Positions 13,953 to 24,829 of a DNA stretch of 64,000 bases are shown here, piece after piece. Below the pieces are notes generated by a model. The model worked only from the letters and a program-made list of their open reading frames with translations, made no database searches and was not told the origin of the DNA. This DNA comes from an uncultured Eubacteriales bacterium (GTDB taxonomy: Bacteria > Bacillota > Clostridia > Christensenellales > CAG-138), in NCBI GenBank assembly GCA_900549955.1, contig URQH01000006.1, forward strand, positions 1-64,000, given 5' to 3'. The translations under genes and the position numbers were made by a program. Every line of letters starts with the position of its first letter. Position 1 is the first letter of the stretch.

Positions 13953-15269
13953 TCATTCCAAAGTGTTGCCCGCGCGCCCAATCGGCGCGCAACAGGGCGT
14001 CCCCACCGCCAGCGCGCCCTCGGCCCCGGCGATGCGGACATGCACCAGCTCGCCCTCCCGGCAGGGCGTTCCCGCCGTCTCGACGCGCGTGCGCACATAA
14101 TTCTCCGTATAGCCCGTGCCGTCGCTCTCGATCAGCACGTCGGCCTCGCGTCCCACCAGGCCCGCCACATAGGCGCGCTCCAGCCGGTCGCCCAGCGCGA
14201 TCAGCTCGGCCGCCCGCGCCTCGCGCACGGCGCGCGGCAGGTGCCCCGGCATTGCGTCGGCCTTCGTGCCCTTGCGGCGGCTGTAGGGGAACACGTGCAT
14301 CCGCGCAAACGCCATCTCCTCTGCAAACGCCAGCGTCTCCCGGTGCTCCTGCTCCGTCTCGCCCACAAACCCCGCAATCACGTCGGTCGTGATCGCACAC
14401 CCGGGCGACGCCTGCCGCAGCAGCGCCACGGCGCGGGCATACGCCGCCGTGTCATAGCGGCGGTTCATGCGGCGCAGCACCGCGTCCGACCCGCTCTGCA
14501 GCGACAGGTGAAACTGCGGACAGATCTGCCGGAGCGCGGCGACCGCCCCGGCAAACCGTTCGTCGCAAAACTTCGGCTCGAGCGAGCCGAGCCGGATACG
14601 GCCGATGCCCGTCTCCCCCGCCATGCGCAGCACGTCCACCAGGTCGCCCTCTCCGCTGTCCAGCCCCCAGCTGGCCAGGTGGATGCCGGTCAGCACCACC
14701 TCCCGGTACCCGGCGCCGGCCAGACGGACGAGCTCCGCGCGGATGCTCGACAGCGGGCGCGAGCGGAGGGGCCCCCGCGCATACGGGATGGCGCAATAGG
14801 TGCAGAAATTACGGCACCCGTCCTGAATCTTGAGCGTCGCGCGCGTGCGGCCGTCCGACACGGCGGACAACTCTTCAAACGTGCGGACGCCGCCCAGGTC
14901 GTGCACGGTGCTTTGGGCCGGCGCGCCTGCCGCAAGGGCCGCCTCCACGCGCTGCACGATCTCCCGCCGCCCGTCGGTGCCGATCACGAGCGACACGCCC
15001 GCAAGCGCGGCCACCGTCTCCGGCGCGGTCTGCGCATAACAGCCGACCGCCACGACCAGCGCCTCCGGATTGCGCCGGTGCGCGCGGGCAAGCATGTGGC
15101 GCGACTTCTGGTCGCTCACCTGCGTGACGGTACAGGTGTTGACCACATACACGTCCGCCGCCTCAGAAAACGGCACGCTCTCATGCCCGGCAGCCTCGAA
15201 CAGCTCCCGCATGGCCTCCGTCTCATAGTGGTTGACCTTGCAGCCAAGGGTATAGAATGCAACTTTCAT
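13953..15269 (-). CDS. mtaB: tRNA t6A37 methylthiotransferase MtaB
   Basis: This 438-residue radical-SAM enzyme adds a methylthio group to t6A37 of tRNA. The N-terminal UPF0004 domain supplies three cluster cysteines (TLGCKVNHYE, VVNTCTVT, VVAVGCYAQ). The radical-SAM motif is CRNFCTYC near residue 150, and the C-terminal TRAM domain carries the ADVLIES and GELVHVRI strands. TLGCKVN and the overall spacing favour MtaB over MiaB or RimO. The start overlaps the rsmE stop in an ATGA arrangement. Confidence 0.94.
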   Translation of the reverse strand: MKVAFYTLGCKVNHYETEAMRELFEAAGHESVPFSEAADVYVVNTCTVTQVSDQKSRHMLARAHRRNPEALVVAVGCYAQTAPETVAALAGVSLVIGTDGRREIVQRVEAALAAGAPAQSTVHDLGGVRTFEELSAVSDGRTRATLKIQDGCRNFCTYCAIPYARGPLRSRPLSSIRAELVRLAGAGYREVVLTGIHLASWGLDSGEGDLVDVLRMAGETGIGRIRLGSLEPKFCDERFAGAVAALRQICPQFHLSLQSGSDAVLRRMNRRYDTAAYARAVALLRQASPGCAITTDVIAGFVGETEQEHRETLAFAEEMAFARMHVFPYSRRKGTKADAMPGHLPRAVREARAAELIALGDRLERAYVAGLVGREADVLIESDGTGYTENYVRTRVETAGTPCREGELVHVRIAGAEGALAVGTPCCAPIGRAGNTLE

Positions 15270-16000
15270 GCGTCCGCCATGTCCAGTTCGTACAGCACCT
15301 GCGCCAGCATGGCCATGCCCGCCGTCTCCGTGCGCAGGATCCGCGCCCCGAGCGACACCGCGACCGCGCCGGCCGCCGAAAGCCCCTCGACCTCCGCGCG
15401 CTCGAGCCCGCCCTCCGGGCCGACGACAAGCGCAATGCGGCTGAGCGCGGCCGGTTCAAAGGCGCGTAACGCGGCCTTGAGCGAACGGGCGCGCTCCTCT
15501 TCGTAAGCGACGAGCACCGCGTCGAACCCCGAAAACGAAACCTCCGAAAGCTTCCGCACCGACGCCACCTGCGGGATCATGCCGCGGCGGGACTGCTTGG
15601 CCGCCTCCGACGCCACGCGCTGATACCGCACGCGCTTAAACTCAAAATCCCGCACCGGCACGGCGACGCAGCGCGCCGTCACCACCGGCACGACCGTATC
15701 CACGCCCAGCTCGACGCACTTTTGCACGATCAGCTCCAGCTTGCCCGTCTTGGGCAGCGCCTGGAAGAGCGTCACCCGGCAGCGCGGCTCCGTCGGCGAC
15801 GGGTGCGCGCCGGACAGCGCGCAGCGCACCTCCTGCTCGGTGATGGCCTCGATCCGGCCGGTATAGTCCGTACACGCCCCGTCGCAGATTTCCACCGCGT
15901 CGCCCACGCGCAAGCGCAGCACCCGCGACAGGTGCCGCACGTCCTCGCCTGTAATGCGGGCGGTGTTTCCCTCGATCTGCTGTGTAAAAAACCTGCTCAC
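15266..16000 (-). CDS. rsmE: 16S rRNA m3U1498 methyltransferase
   Basis: This 244-residue SPOUT methyltransferase acts on U1498 of 16S rRNA. Visible landmarks are a PUA-like N-terminus (SRFFTQQIEG, HLSRVLRLRVGDAVEICDG), QALPKTGKLELIVQKCVELGVD in the middle, and the knot motifs LVVGPEGGLERAEVE and LGARILRTETA. I chose the GTG at 16000: AGGAGG precedes it by 5 nt, and the codon overlaps the prmA stop as GTGA. An upstream ATG at 16147 would extend into the prmA coding sequence without family support. Confidence 0.94.
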   Translation of the reverse strand: MSRFFTQQIEGNTARITGEDVRHLSRVLRLRVGDAVEICDGACTDYTGRIEAITEQEVRCALSGAHPSPTEPRCRVTLFQALPKTGKLELIVQKCVELGVDTVVPVVTARCVAVPVRDFEFKRVRYQRVASEAAKQSRRGMIPQVASVRKLSEVSFSGFDAVLVAYEEERARSLKAALRAFEPAALSRIALVVGPEGGLERAEVEGLSAAGAVAVSLGARILRTETAGMAMLAQVLYELDMADA

Positions 16001-16962
16001 AACGGCCTCCTGACACACATGGCGATCCAGCCCTCCGCCCGCCGCACCCGGTCGTCCGCAAAGCCGGCCTGCCGGAGCGCCCCGGCGACCTCGTCCTCCC
16101 GTTCGTCGATGACGCCGGACACGATGAACGGCGCGCCCGGCTTGCAACAGGCAAATGCAAACGGCGCAAGGCGGATGATGACGTCCGCCACGATATTGGC
16201 CACGACCACGTCGTATTGCCGGGCGATACGCCCGCGCAGCGCCGTGTCGGTCAGCACATCGCCGATCTCAATGCGGTAGCCCGCCTCGCCGATGCCGTTC
16301 ATCGCCGCGTTCTCGCGCGCAATGTGCTCGGCAATGGGATCGATGTCGACCGCGACGGCCTCCCGCGCGCCCAACAGCCGCGCCGCGATGGACAGGATCC
16401 CGCTGCCGCAGCCGAGGTCGAGCACGGCGTCGCCCGCCCGCACTGTCTCTTCGAGATACTCCAGGCACATGCGCGTCGTGTGGTGCGCGCCCGTGCCGAA
16501 TGCCAGCCCGGGGTCAAGCCGCAGCACCGTGCGCGCCGTTTCCGGCTGCTCCTCCCACGAGGGGACGACCAGCAGGCGGCGGCCGATTTCGAGCGGCTTA
16601 TAATACTGCTTCCAGTTGTTTTCCCAGTCCTCATCGTCGCGTACGGTGACGCACACGCTGAGCGGCCCCAGCGGCACGCCGGTTTGCAGCGTCCTGAGGC
16701 GTTCCACGGCGGCGCGGGCGGCTTCGAGATACGGCTCGTTTTCCGGCAGCGCGGCGAGATACGTCTTGACGCACGGCGTGTCCGTGCCAATCCGGTCCAT
16801 GTCGGCAAAGTCCCAGTACAGCGCGCTCTCCTGCAAAAATGCCGCGGCGGTCTCCCGGCTCTCCTCGATGGAAAAGCCCTCGAGCCCCGCGCCCGTCAGC
16901 GCGCCGCAGACCAGTTCCGTGCCCTCGTCAGTGGTGTATACAGCAATTTCATACCATTTCAT
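15997..16962 (-). CDS. prmA: ribosomal protein L11 methyltransferase
   Basis: This 321-residue SAM-dependent enzyme methylates ribosomal protein L11. The N-terminal substrate-recognition domain begins MKWYEIAVYTT. The catalytic domain has DPGLAFGTGAHHTTRMCLEYLE, motif I LDLGCGSGILSIAA, and ANIVADVI in place of the usual NI(L)A-type motif. The ATG at 16962 has no Shine-Dalgarno. Instead a -10 hexamer ends exactly 6 nt upstream, so the mRNA is predicted to begin at the A of the start codon. It is the first gene of the prmA-rsmE-mtaB-HIT operon. Confidence 0.93.
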   Translation of the reverse strand: MKWYEIAVYTTDEGTELVCGALTGAGLEGFSIEESRETAAAFLQESALYWDFADMDRIGTDTPCVKTYLAALPENEPYLEAARAAVERLRTLQTGVPLGPLSVCVTVRDDEDWENNWKQYYKPLEIGRRLLVVPSWEEQPETARTVLRLDPGLAFGTGAHHTTRMCLEYLEETVRAGDAVLDLGCGSGILSIAARLLGAREAVAVDIDPIAEHIARENAAMNGIGEAGYRIEIGDVLTDTALRGRIARQYDVVVANIVADVIIRLAPFAFACCKPGAPFIVSGVIDEREDEVAGALRQAGFADDRVRRAEGWIAMCVRRPL

Positions 16963-16968
16963 AGTGTC

Positions 16969-16997
16969 AGTATACTCGCTTTTGCCCGCCCGGACAA
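16969..16997 (-). promoter_or_regulatory. prmA promoter, predicted leaderless
   Basis: Minus-strand TTGTCC (16992-16997), 17-nt spacer, TATACT (16969-16974), then 6 nt to the ATG at 16962. The normal start distance puts +1 on the start codon. Confidence 0.7.
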
Positions 16998-17067
16998 GTG
17001 GCAAGTGGCGGCGCGCGCGGGCGGCGCGCAGCAGAAAGCGCGGACTTTGCGCGCGCCGCGGCGTGCG

Positions 17068-17096
17068 TTGCGCGGCAGGGGACTTTGCGATATAAT
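17068..17096 (+). promoter_or_regulatory. holA promoter, predicted leaderless
   Basis: TTGCGC (17068-17073), 17-nt spacer, TATAAT (17091-17096), then 6 nt to the ATG at 17103. This mirrors the prmA promoter on the other strand. Confidence 0.7.
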
Positions 17097-17102
17097 AGGA
17101 TC

Positions 17103-18092
17103 ATGGATGAATTGCGCTTTTTTGAGGCCATCCGGCAATCTGCCACAGCGGATCCCCCTGCGCTCTCCGGCGCCTATCTGCTGCACGGCGAAGAAGAATA
17201 CAGCAAGGAACAGGCGGTGCGGCAGGCGCTCGCGCTCGCGGCCGACGCGACGCGGACGCTCAACACGCAGCGGCTGAACGCCCCCACGTGCGCGGCCGTG
17301 CAGGCGGCCTGCGAGGCGCTGCCGTTTTTCGACCGGCTGCGCGTCGTGGTCGTCCAGAATCTCGATGCGGACGCCGAAAAGGGCCTCGCCGCCTATGTGC
17401 CCGGCGTGCCGGACACGACGCTGCTGCTGCTCGTACAGCGCGGCAACGCGAAAGCCGCTTCCGAGCTGTACAAGGCGCTTGGCAAGCTGGAACGGGTCGT
17501 CGAGTTCCCCCGCTACGACGAGGGGCGGGCCGCGGCCTTCCTCAAAAAGCGCGCGGCCTCGCGCGGCATCGCCCTGCCGCCCGCGGCGGCGCACAGGCTG
17601 ATCGACATGGTCGGCACCGACCTGGCCGCGCTCGAAAACGCGCTGTTCCGCGTGGCGGACTATGTGGGAGAGGGGCAGCCGGTCACGGAAGCGGCGCTTG
17701 CGGCCTGCGTCACGCCCAGCACGGAATACCGCGTGTTCGACCTGCTCTCGCGCCTGCTGGCCGGCAACCGGCGGCAGGGGCTCTCCATGCTGCAGGGGAT
17801 GCTCAACAGCGGCGAGAGCGCGCTGGGGCTGGCCAGCTTTCTCGAGGGCCGCGTGAAACAGATGCTCGCCGCCCGGCTCATGCTCGCCGCCGGCATGGCG
17901 GAGCCGGCCGTCGTCAAGGCGCTCGGCGGCAACGCCTATGCCGCAAAGAAGACCATCCAGGCGGCGCGCCGCTGCAAAGAGGACTGGCTGCGGCACGCGG
18001 TGCAGGCCTTTGCCGGCGTGGATGCTCAGCTCAAGCAGGGGCTGCTGCGCGACAACGACGCGCTGCTGCTGGCCATACTCGAAGTGTTTTAA
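17103..18092 (+). CDS. holA: DNA polymerase III delta subunit
   Basis: This 329-residue protein is the delta subunit that opens the beta clamp in the clamp loader. Landmarks are GAYLLHGEEEYSKEQAV near the N-terminus, VVVVQNLDADAEKGLAAYV, EFPRYDEGRAAAFLKKRA, and MVGTDLAALENALFRVADYVGEG before the C-terminal collar domain. I chose the ATG at 17103 because the conserved HolA reading begins there and the promoter -10 ends 6 nt upstream; a longer reading to 16998 runs into the promoter. There is no usable Shine-Dalgarno (AGGA lies only 2 nt away). Confidence 0.92.
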   Translation: MDELRFFEAIRQSATADPPALSGAYLLHGEEEYSKEQAVRQALALAADATRTLNTQRLNAPTCAAVQAACEALPFFDRLRVVVVQNLDADAEKGLAAYVPGVPDTTLLLLVQRGNAKAASELYKALGKLERVVEFPRYDEGRAAAFLKKRAASRGIALPPAAAHRLIDMVGTDLAALENALFRVADYVGEGQPVTEAALAACVTPSTEYRVFDLLSRLLAGNRRQGLSMLQGMLNSGESALGLASFLEGRVKQMLAARLMLAAGMAEPAVVKALGGNAYAAKKTIQAARRCKEDWLRHAVQAFAGVDAQLKQGLLRDNDALLLAILEVF

Positions 18093-18167
18093 CCGCGATT
18101 GCCGGACAACCCGCCCGCGGGCGGGCGCACCCGCACATCAGACCACGCATCAGAAAGGAGAAGAGAG

Positions 18168-18467
18168 ATGCTCAAGTACATCGTCCTGTTCAAGTTCCGC
18201 GACCCCGAGGAGTGCCTGCCGACCGTCATTGAAAAACTCCACAGCATGGAAGGCGTCATTCCGGAAATACTTTCCATGGAGACCGGCGCCGACATCTGGC
18301 ACAACGGCTCGCGCAGCTACGACCTGGCGCTGACGTGCACGTTCCGCGACATGGACGCCGTGGCCGTATACGACAAGCACCCGTTCCACGAGCAGATGCG
18401 GGAATACATCTACGCGCATCGCCTGGACGGGAAGACCGTCATCTACGAAGTGCCCGACGAGGCATAA
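18168..18467 (+). CDS. stress-responsive alpha/beta-barrel (Dabb) domain protein
   Basis: This 99-residue protein has the small ferredoxin-like Dabb fold: MLKYIVLFKF first strand, a central helix, DLALTCTFRDMDAVAVYDKHPFH, and a final KTVIYEVPDEA. Bacterial Dabb proteins form dimeric barrels of mostly unknown function. AAAGGAGAAGAGAG directly upstream sets the start. It is 75 nt after holA and 71 nt before uvrB, with no clear terminator on either side. Confidence 0.88.
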   Translation: MLKYIVLFKFRDPEECLPTVIEKLHSMEGVIPEILSMETGADIWHNGSRSYDLALTCTFRDMDAVAVYDKHPFHEQMREYIYAHRLDGKTVIYEVPDEA

Positions 18468-18538
18468 CCCCGGCAGGCGACGCGCGCGCCCGTCCCGGGC
18501 GGGAAAGCTGCGCCGTCCCCTCCTGAGATACAAGCTTT

Positions 18539-20569
<2,031 letters not shown>

Positions 20570-20673
20570 CGCTCCACGCGGCGGCAAGGCCGGCGTGCCC
20601 GCCCCTGCGGCCCGCACGCCGGCACGGAAACGAAACGTTTTCCGTAACTTTTGGTGAACTCCGGCCCGGGCGC

Positions 20674-20702
20674 TTGACTTTGCCCGCCGGGCAGGGTATC
20701 TT
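20674..20702 (+). promoter_or_regulatory. uvrA promoter
   Basis: TTGACT (20674-20679), 17-nt spacer, TATCTT (20697-20702). No LexA-type GAAC-N4-GTTC box is seen nearby. Confidence 0.65.
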
Positions 20703-20736
20703 CTAACGGGCATCGTCAAATTCCCGCAATTTTTCC

Positions 20737-20762
20737 CCGTCCCGCGCAAATGCGCGGGACGG
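20737..20762 (+). other. leader hairpin before the uvrA ribosome site
   Basis: A perfect 12-bp inverted repeat with a 2-nt centre (CCGTCCCGCGCA and its complement) ends 5 nt before the AAAGGA site of uvrA. No T-run follows, so it is not a classic terminator. It could affect mRNA stability or ribosome access. Confidence 0.6.
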
Positions 20763-20778
20763 GACGCAAAGGAACCGC

Positions 20779-23604
20779 ATGAAGGACATCGTCATCAAGG
20801 GTGCCAGAGAGCACAACCTCAAAAATATCGACCTCGTCGTGCCGCGTGACAAGCTCGTGGTGTTCACGGGCCTGTCCGGCAGCGGCAAATCGAGCCTTGC
20901 GTTCGACACGATCTACGCAGAAGGGCAGCGCCGGTACGTGGAGAGCCTCTCCTCCTACGCGCGCATGTTCCTCGGGCAGATGGAAAAGCCGGATCTCGAC
21001 AGCATCGACGGGCTCTCTCCCGCCATCTCCATCGACCAGAAGAGCACGAGCCACAACCCGCGCTCGACCGTCGGCACGGTCACGGAAATCCACGACTACC
21101 TGCGCCTGCTGTACGCGCGCTGCGGCGTGCCGCACTGTCCCAAGTGCGGCCGCGAGATCGCGCGCCAGACGATCGACCAGGTGGTCGACCAGGTGCGCGC
21201 GCTGCCGGAGGGCACGCGCATCCAGGTCATCGCCCCGTGCGTGCGCGGCCGCAAGGGCGAGCACCAGAAGACGCTCGACGAGCTGCGGCGCGAGGGCTAC
21301 GCGCGCGTGCGCATCGACGGCACGGTGTACGACCTCGCCGAAGCGCCCGCGCTCGACAAGAAGTTCAAGCACACGATCGAAGCGGTGATCGACCGGCTGG
21401 TCATCAAGCCGGGCGTCGAGGGCCGGCTGACCGACTCGCTGGAGACGGCGTTCCGCCTCGGCAAAAATCTGTGCATCGTACAGGTCGTGGGCGGCGAAGA
21501 GCTGCTGTTTTCGCAGAACTACGCCTGCCCGGACTGCGGCATCAGCATGGAAGAGCTGACGCCGCGCATGTTCTCCTTCAACGCGCCGTACGGCGCGTGC
21601 CCCACCTGCTCCGGCCTGGGCACGCTGCTCAAGATCGACCCGGCACTGGTCATCCCCGACCCGAAGCTGCCCCTCGCCAAGGGCGCCGTCAACGTGATGG
21701 GCTGGAACAGCGGCAGCCACGGCACGATCGCCTCCATGTACTTTACCGCCCTGTGCGAACGGTACGGCGCGTCGATGGATACGCCGTTTGAACAGCTCCC
21801 CAAGGCGCTTCAGCACGCCGTGCTGTACGGCACCGGGGACGAAAAACTGCACATCCAGTACCAGAAGGAGTTTGGCAGCGGCACGTTCGACGCGGCGTTC
21901 GAGGGCATCATCCCCAACATGGAGCGGCGCTACCGCGAGACGCAGTCGGACTACAGCAAGCAGGAGCTCGAGGCGTTCATGTCCCAGACGCCGTGCCCGG
22001 CCTGCCACGGCAAGCGCTTCAAAAAGGAAGTGCTGGCCGTGACCGTCGGCGGCAAGAACATCTCCGAGCTGTCCGACCTGCCCGTGCGCGACGCACGCGC
22101 GTTTTTGCAGGGGCTCGAGCTGTCGCCCACGCACCGGATGATCGCCGGGCAGATCCTCAAGGAGATCGACGCGCGCCTCGGCTTCCTCGTCAACGTGGGG
22201 CTCGATTATCTTACGCTCTCGCGCGCGGCCTCCACGCTCTCCGGTGGAGAGGCGCAGCGCATCCGGCTCGCTACGCAGATCGGCAGCGGGCTGATGGGCG
22301 TGCTGTACATCCTGGACGAGCCCAGCATCGGGCTGCACCAGCGCGACAACGGGCGCCTGCTCCAGACGCTCAAGCAGATGCGGGATCTCGGCAACACGCT
22401 GATCGTCGTCGAGCACGATGAAGAGACCATCCGCGAGGCGGACTATGTGGTGGACATCGGCCCCGGCGCCGGCGCGCACGGCGGCTACGTGGTGGCCAAG
22501 GGCACGCCGGAGGAGATCGCCGCCACGCCCGGCTCCATCACCGGGGACTATCTCTCGGGCCGCAAGCGCATCGACGTGCCGGCCGTGCGGCGCGCAGGCA
22601 ACGGCAAATCGCTCGTGGTGCGCGGCGCGCGCGCACACAACCTCAAGAACATCGACGTGACGATCCCGCTCGGCATGTTCGTGTGCGTCACGGGCGTGTC
22701 CGGCAGCGGCAAGTCCAGCCTCGTCAACGAGCTGGTCAAAAAGACGCTGCTGCGCGACCTGAACCGCGCGCGCACGCGCCCGGGCGACTGCGACGGTATC
22801 GACGGCATCGACGCGCTCGACAAGGTCATCGACATCGACCAGAGCCCCATCGGCCGCACGCCGCGCAGCAACCCGGCCACCTATACCGGGCTGTTCGACC
22901 TCATCCGCGAAGTCTTTGCCGCCACGCCGGACGCCAAGATGCGCGGCTACCAGAACGGCCGCTTCTCCTTCAACGTCAAGGGCGGCCGCTGTGAAGCCTG
23001 CCGCGGCGACGGCATTTTGAAGATCGAAATGCACTTTTTGCCGGACATCTACGTCCCGTGCGAGGTGTGCGGCGGCAAGCGCTACAACCGCGAGACGCTG
23101 GAAGTGCACTACAAGGGCAAGTCGATCCACGACGTGTTGGAAATGACTGTAGAAGAGGCGCTCGCCTTCTTTTCGCCGCTGCCCCGGCTCAAGCGCAAAC
23201 TGCAAACGCTCTACGACGTGGGCCTCGGCTATGTCAAGCTGGGCCAGCCATCCACCCAGCTCTCCGGCGGCGAGGCGCAGCGCGTCAAGCTCGCCACGGA
23301 GCTCTCCCGCCGCGACACGGGCCGCACGCTCTACGTGCTGGACGAGCCGACGACCGGCCTGCACGTGGACGACGTGAAGCGCCTGCTGGAGATCCTCCAG
23401 CGGCTGTGCGACGGCGGCAGCAGCGTGCTCGTCATCGAGCACAACCTGGACGTGATCAAGTGCGCCGACTACGTCATTGACCTCGGGCCGGAGGGCGGCG
23501 AGCTCGGCGGCACGCTCGTCACAGCCGGCACGCCGGAACAGGTGGCTGCCTGCGAGAAGAGCTACACCGGCCAATTCCTGCGAAAGGTGTTGAACGGCCA
23601 ATGA
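20779..23604 (+). CDS. uvrA: excinuclease ABC subunit A
   Basis: This 941-residue damage-recognition ATPase is full length. It has two ABC modules: Walker A GLSGSGKSSLAF near residue 33 and GVSGSGKSSLVNEL near 640, each with a signature (TLSGGEAQRIRLA and QLSGGEAQRVKLA). Zinc-finger cysteine sets are CPKCGR..., CPDCGI...CPTCSG, and CEACRGDG...CEVCGGKRY. UvrA forms the UvrA2B2 complex with the product of the adjacent uvrB. AAAGGA lies 6 nt upstream of the ATG. The stop overlaps the next gene as ATGA. Confidence 0.98.
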   Translation: MKDIVIKGAREHNLKNIDLVVPRDKLVVFTGLSGSGKSSLAFDTIYAEGQRRYVESLSSYARMFLGQMEKPDLDSIDGLSPAISIDQKSTSHNPRSTVGTVTEIHDYLRLLYARCGVPHCPKCGREIARQTIDQVVDQVRALPEGTRIQVIAPCVRGRKGEHQKTLDELRREGYARVRIDGTVYDLAEAPALDKKFKHTIEAVIDRLVIKPGVEGRLTDSLETAFRLGKNLCIVQVVGGEELLFSQNYACPDCGISMEELTPRMFSFNAPYGACPTCSGLGTLLKIDPALVIPDPKLPLAKGAVNVMGWNSGSHGTIASMYFTALCERYGASMDTPFEQLPKALQHAVLYGTGDEKLHIQYQKEFGSGTFDAAFEGIIPNMERRYRETQSDYSKQELEAFMSQTPCPACHGKRFKKEVLAVTVGGKNISELSDLPVRDARAFLQGLELSPTHRMIAGQILKEIDARLGFLVNVGLDYLTLSRAASTLSGGEAQRIRLATQIGSGLMGVLYILDEPSIGLHQRDNGRLLQTLKQMRDLGNTLIVVEHDEETIREADYVVDIGPGAGAHGGYVVAKGTPEEIAATPGSITGDYLSGRKRIDVPAVRRAGNGKSLVVRGARAHNLKNIDVTIPLGMFVCVTGVSGSGKSSLVNELVKKTLLRDLNRARTRPGDCDGIDGIDALDKVIDIDQSPIGRTPRSNPATYTGLFDLIREVFAATPDAKMRGYQNGRFSFNVKGGRCEACRGDGILKIEMHFLPDIYVPCEVCGGKRYNRETLEVHYKGKSIHDVLEMTVEEALAFFSPLPRLKRKLQTLYDVGLGYVKLGQPSTQLSGGEAQRVKLATELSRRDTGRTLYVLDEPTTGLHVDDVKRLLEILQRLCDGGSSVLVIEHNLDVIKCADYVIDLGPEGGELGGTLVTAGTPEQVAACEKSYTGQFLRKVLNGQ

Positions 23605-24449
23605 CGAAATTCCGCATCCTCATGCTGTGCCTTGCCGTGTGCTGCCTGGCCGCGGTATTCCTCGGCATCCATCTGCTCGAGCGGCACGGCAAGTTCCGCA
23701 TGGCGCCGCTCAGCAAGGTGCTGCTGGGCGTGGGGCTGGTGCTCGTGCTCGACACGGTGGTGGTGTCGTTCCTGTCCAACTTCAATCTGGGCGTCATCCT
23801 GCCCGCGTTCTTCGGCGTGCCGCTGATCGCGCTTGCGTTCCTGCTGCCGCACATGCACCACGGCTTCCTGCTGTTTCTCAAGTGGTTCACCGCCGGCTGC
23901 TACGCCGTCGCCCTCTGCATCTTCCTCGTGTGCGGCATCCTCATGACGAACGCCGCCCACCGGGGCGACCACCGGGAGGCCGACGCGGTCATCGTGCTCG
24001 GCGCGGCGGTGCATGGCGACCGCGTCACCTGGGTGCTCTCCAACCGTCTGGACGCGGCGATCGACTACCTCGAGGCGCATCCGGACGCCATCGCGGTCGT
24101 CTCCGGCGGGCAGGGCCCGGGCGAGACGGTCACGGAGGGGTCCGCCATGCGAAAGTACATGATCGAGCACGGCATCGATGAAAGCCGCGTCTATGCGGAG
24201 GAGCGGGCCACCAACACGGGTGAAAACTTCCGCTATTCGATGGAGATCGTGCGCGACGTGCTGGGGCCGGACGCGGACATCGCGTTCGTGACCACGGGCT
24301 TCCACGTCTACCGGGCGGGCGGCGTAGCCGCCGCGCAGGGGATCGACGCCTTCGGCATCCCTGCGGACGACGTGTGGTACCTGGCGGTCAACAACTTCAT
24401 GCGCGAGTGCGTGGGCATCTGCGTGTACGCGCTGACCGGCGCCATCTGA
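23601..24449 (+). CDS. YdcF/SanA-like (DUF218) membrane protein
   Basis: This 282-residue protein has about four hydrophobic segments in the first 115 residues, then a DUF218 domain: ADAVIVLGAAVHGDRVTWVLSNRLDAAIDYLEAHPDA, VVSGGQGPGETVTEGSAMRKYM, ERATNTGENF and FVTTGFHVYRA. The family is linked to envelope integrity and has a Rossmann-like fold, but its biochemical role is not established. Its start overlaps the uvrA stop by 4 nt, so it is translationally coupled; a functional link to DNA repair is not implied. Confidence 0.88.
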   Translation: MTKFRILMLCLAVCCLAAVFLGIHLLERHGKFRMAPLSKVLLGVGLVLVLDTVVVSFLSNFNLGVILPAFFGVPLIALAFLLPHMHHGFLLFLKWFTAGCYAVALCIFLVCGILMTNAAHRGDHREADAVIVLGAAVHGDRVTWVLSNRLDAAIDYLEAHPDAIAVVSGGQGPGETVTEGSAMRKYMIEHGIDESRVYAEERATNTGENFRYSMEIVRDVLGPDADIAFVTTGFHVYRAGGVAAAQGIDAFGIPADDVWYLAVNNFMRECVGICVYALTGAI

Positions 24450-24471
24450 CCGCCGGACAATCGCAATGACA

Positions 24472-24504
24472 GCGGCGTCCCCCAGCGGGACGCCGCCATT
24501 TTTA
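24472..24504 (+). terminator. Rho-independent terminator of the uvrA operon
   Basis: A 10-bp perfect stem (GCGGCGTCCC and its complement) with a 5-nt loop is followed by CATTTTT. Confidence 0.85.
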
Positions 24505-24598
24505 CACGAAAAAAACAAAACGGACGGCGCCCTGCCATGCCGGGCGCCGTGCACTGCGGCGATATCGGCCGCCGCGCCGGGGGGGAAAGCGATCGCGA

Positions 24599-24829
24599 TC
24601 AAAGAAACGCAATCAACATACAATAGAACTCCGCAGCGCAGGAAAAGGCCTCGCGCTGAATGGGTTCGATGAATGTGCGCAGCGGCACCTCGACATCCCA
24701 ATCCACAAACACCGTCCGGTCGCCGATCTGGCTGAGCAATGCTTCTTTGGTAATGGGGTATGTCACGTCCGCCATCCGCTTTTGTATGTAGTGGAACAGC
24801 GCCGGATAGGCAGGTTTTGTCATGCTCAT
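24599..24829 (-). CDS. small DUF2795-like protein
   Basis: This 76-residue soluble protein has the pattern ADVTYPITKEALLSQIGDRTVFVDWDVEVPLRTFIEPI. It resembles the short DUF2795-type domain (a conserved YP-x-tK-x2-L motif), but I cannot confirm membership. Its start overlaps the stop of the formamidase-like gene by 4 nt (ATGA), showing translational coupling and probably a shared task, such as a subunit or regulator of the amidohydrolase. It is the last gene of the CodB-like transporter operon. Confidence 0.65.
   Translation of the reverse strand: MSMTKPAYPALFHYIQKRMADVTYPITKEALLSQIGDRTVFVDWDVEVPLRTFIEPIQREAFSCAAEFYCMLIAFL

Noticed and set aside
20570..20778. LexA/SOS box for uvrA or uvrB
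   Set aside because: No GAAC-N4-GTTC element seen in the gap between the genes or directly before uvrB.
20716..23601. 961-residue open frame opposite uvrA
   Set aside because: It mirrors the uvrA coding sequence exactly in extent and has low-complexity His/Arg/Val-rich sequence; uvrA is unmistakable.
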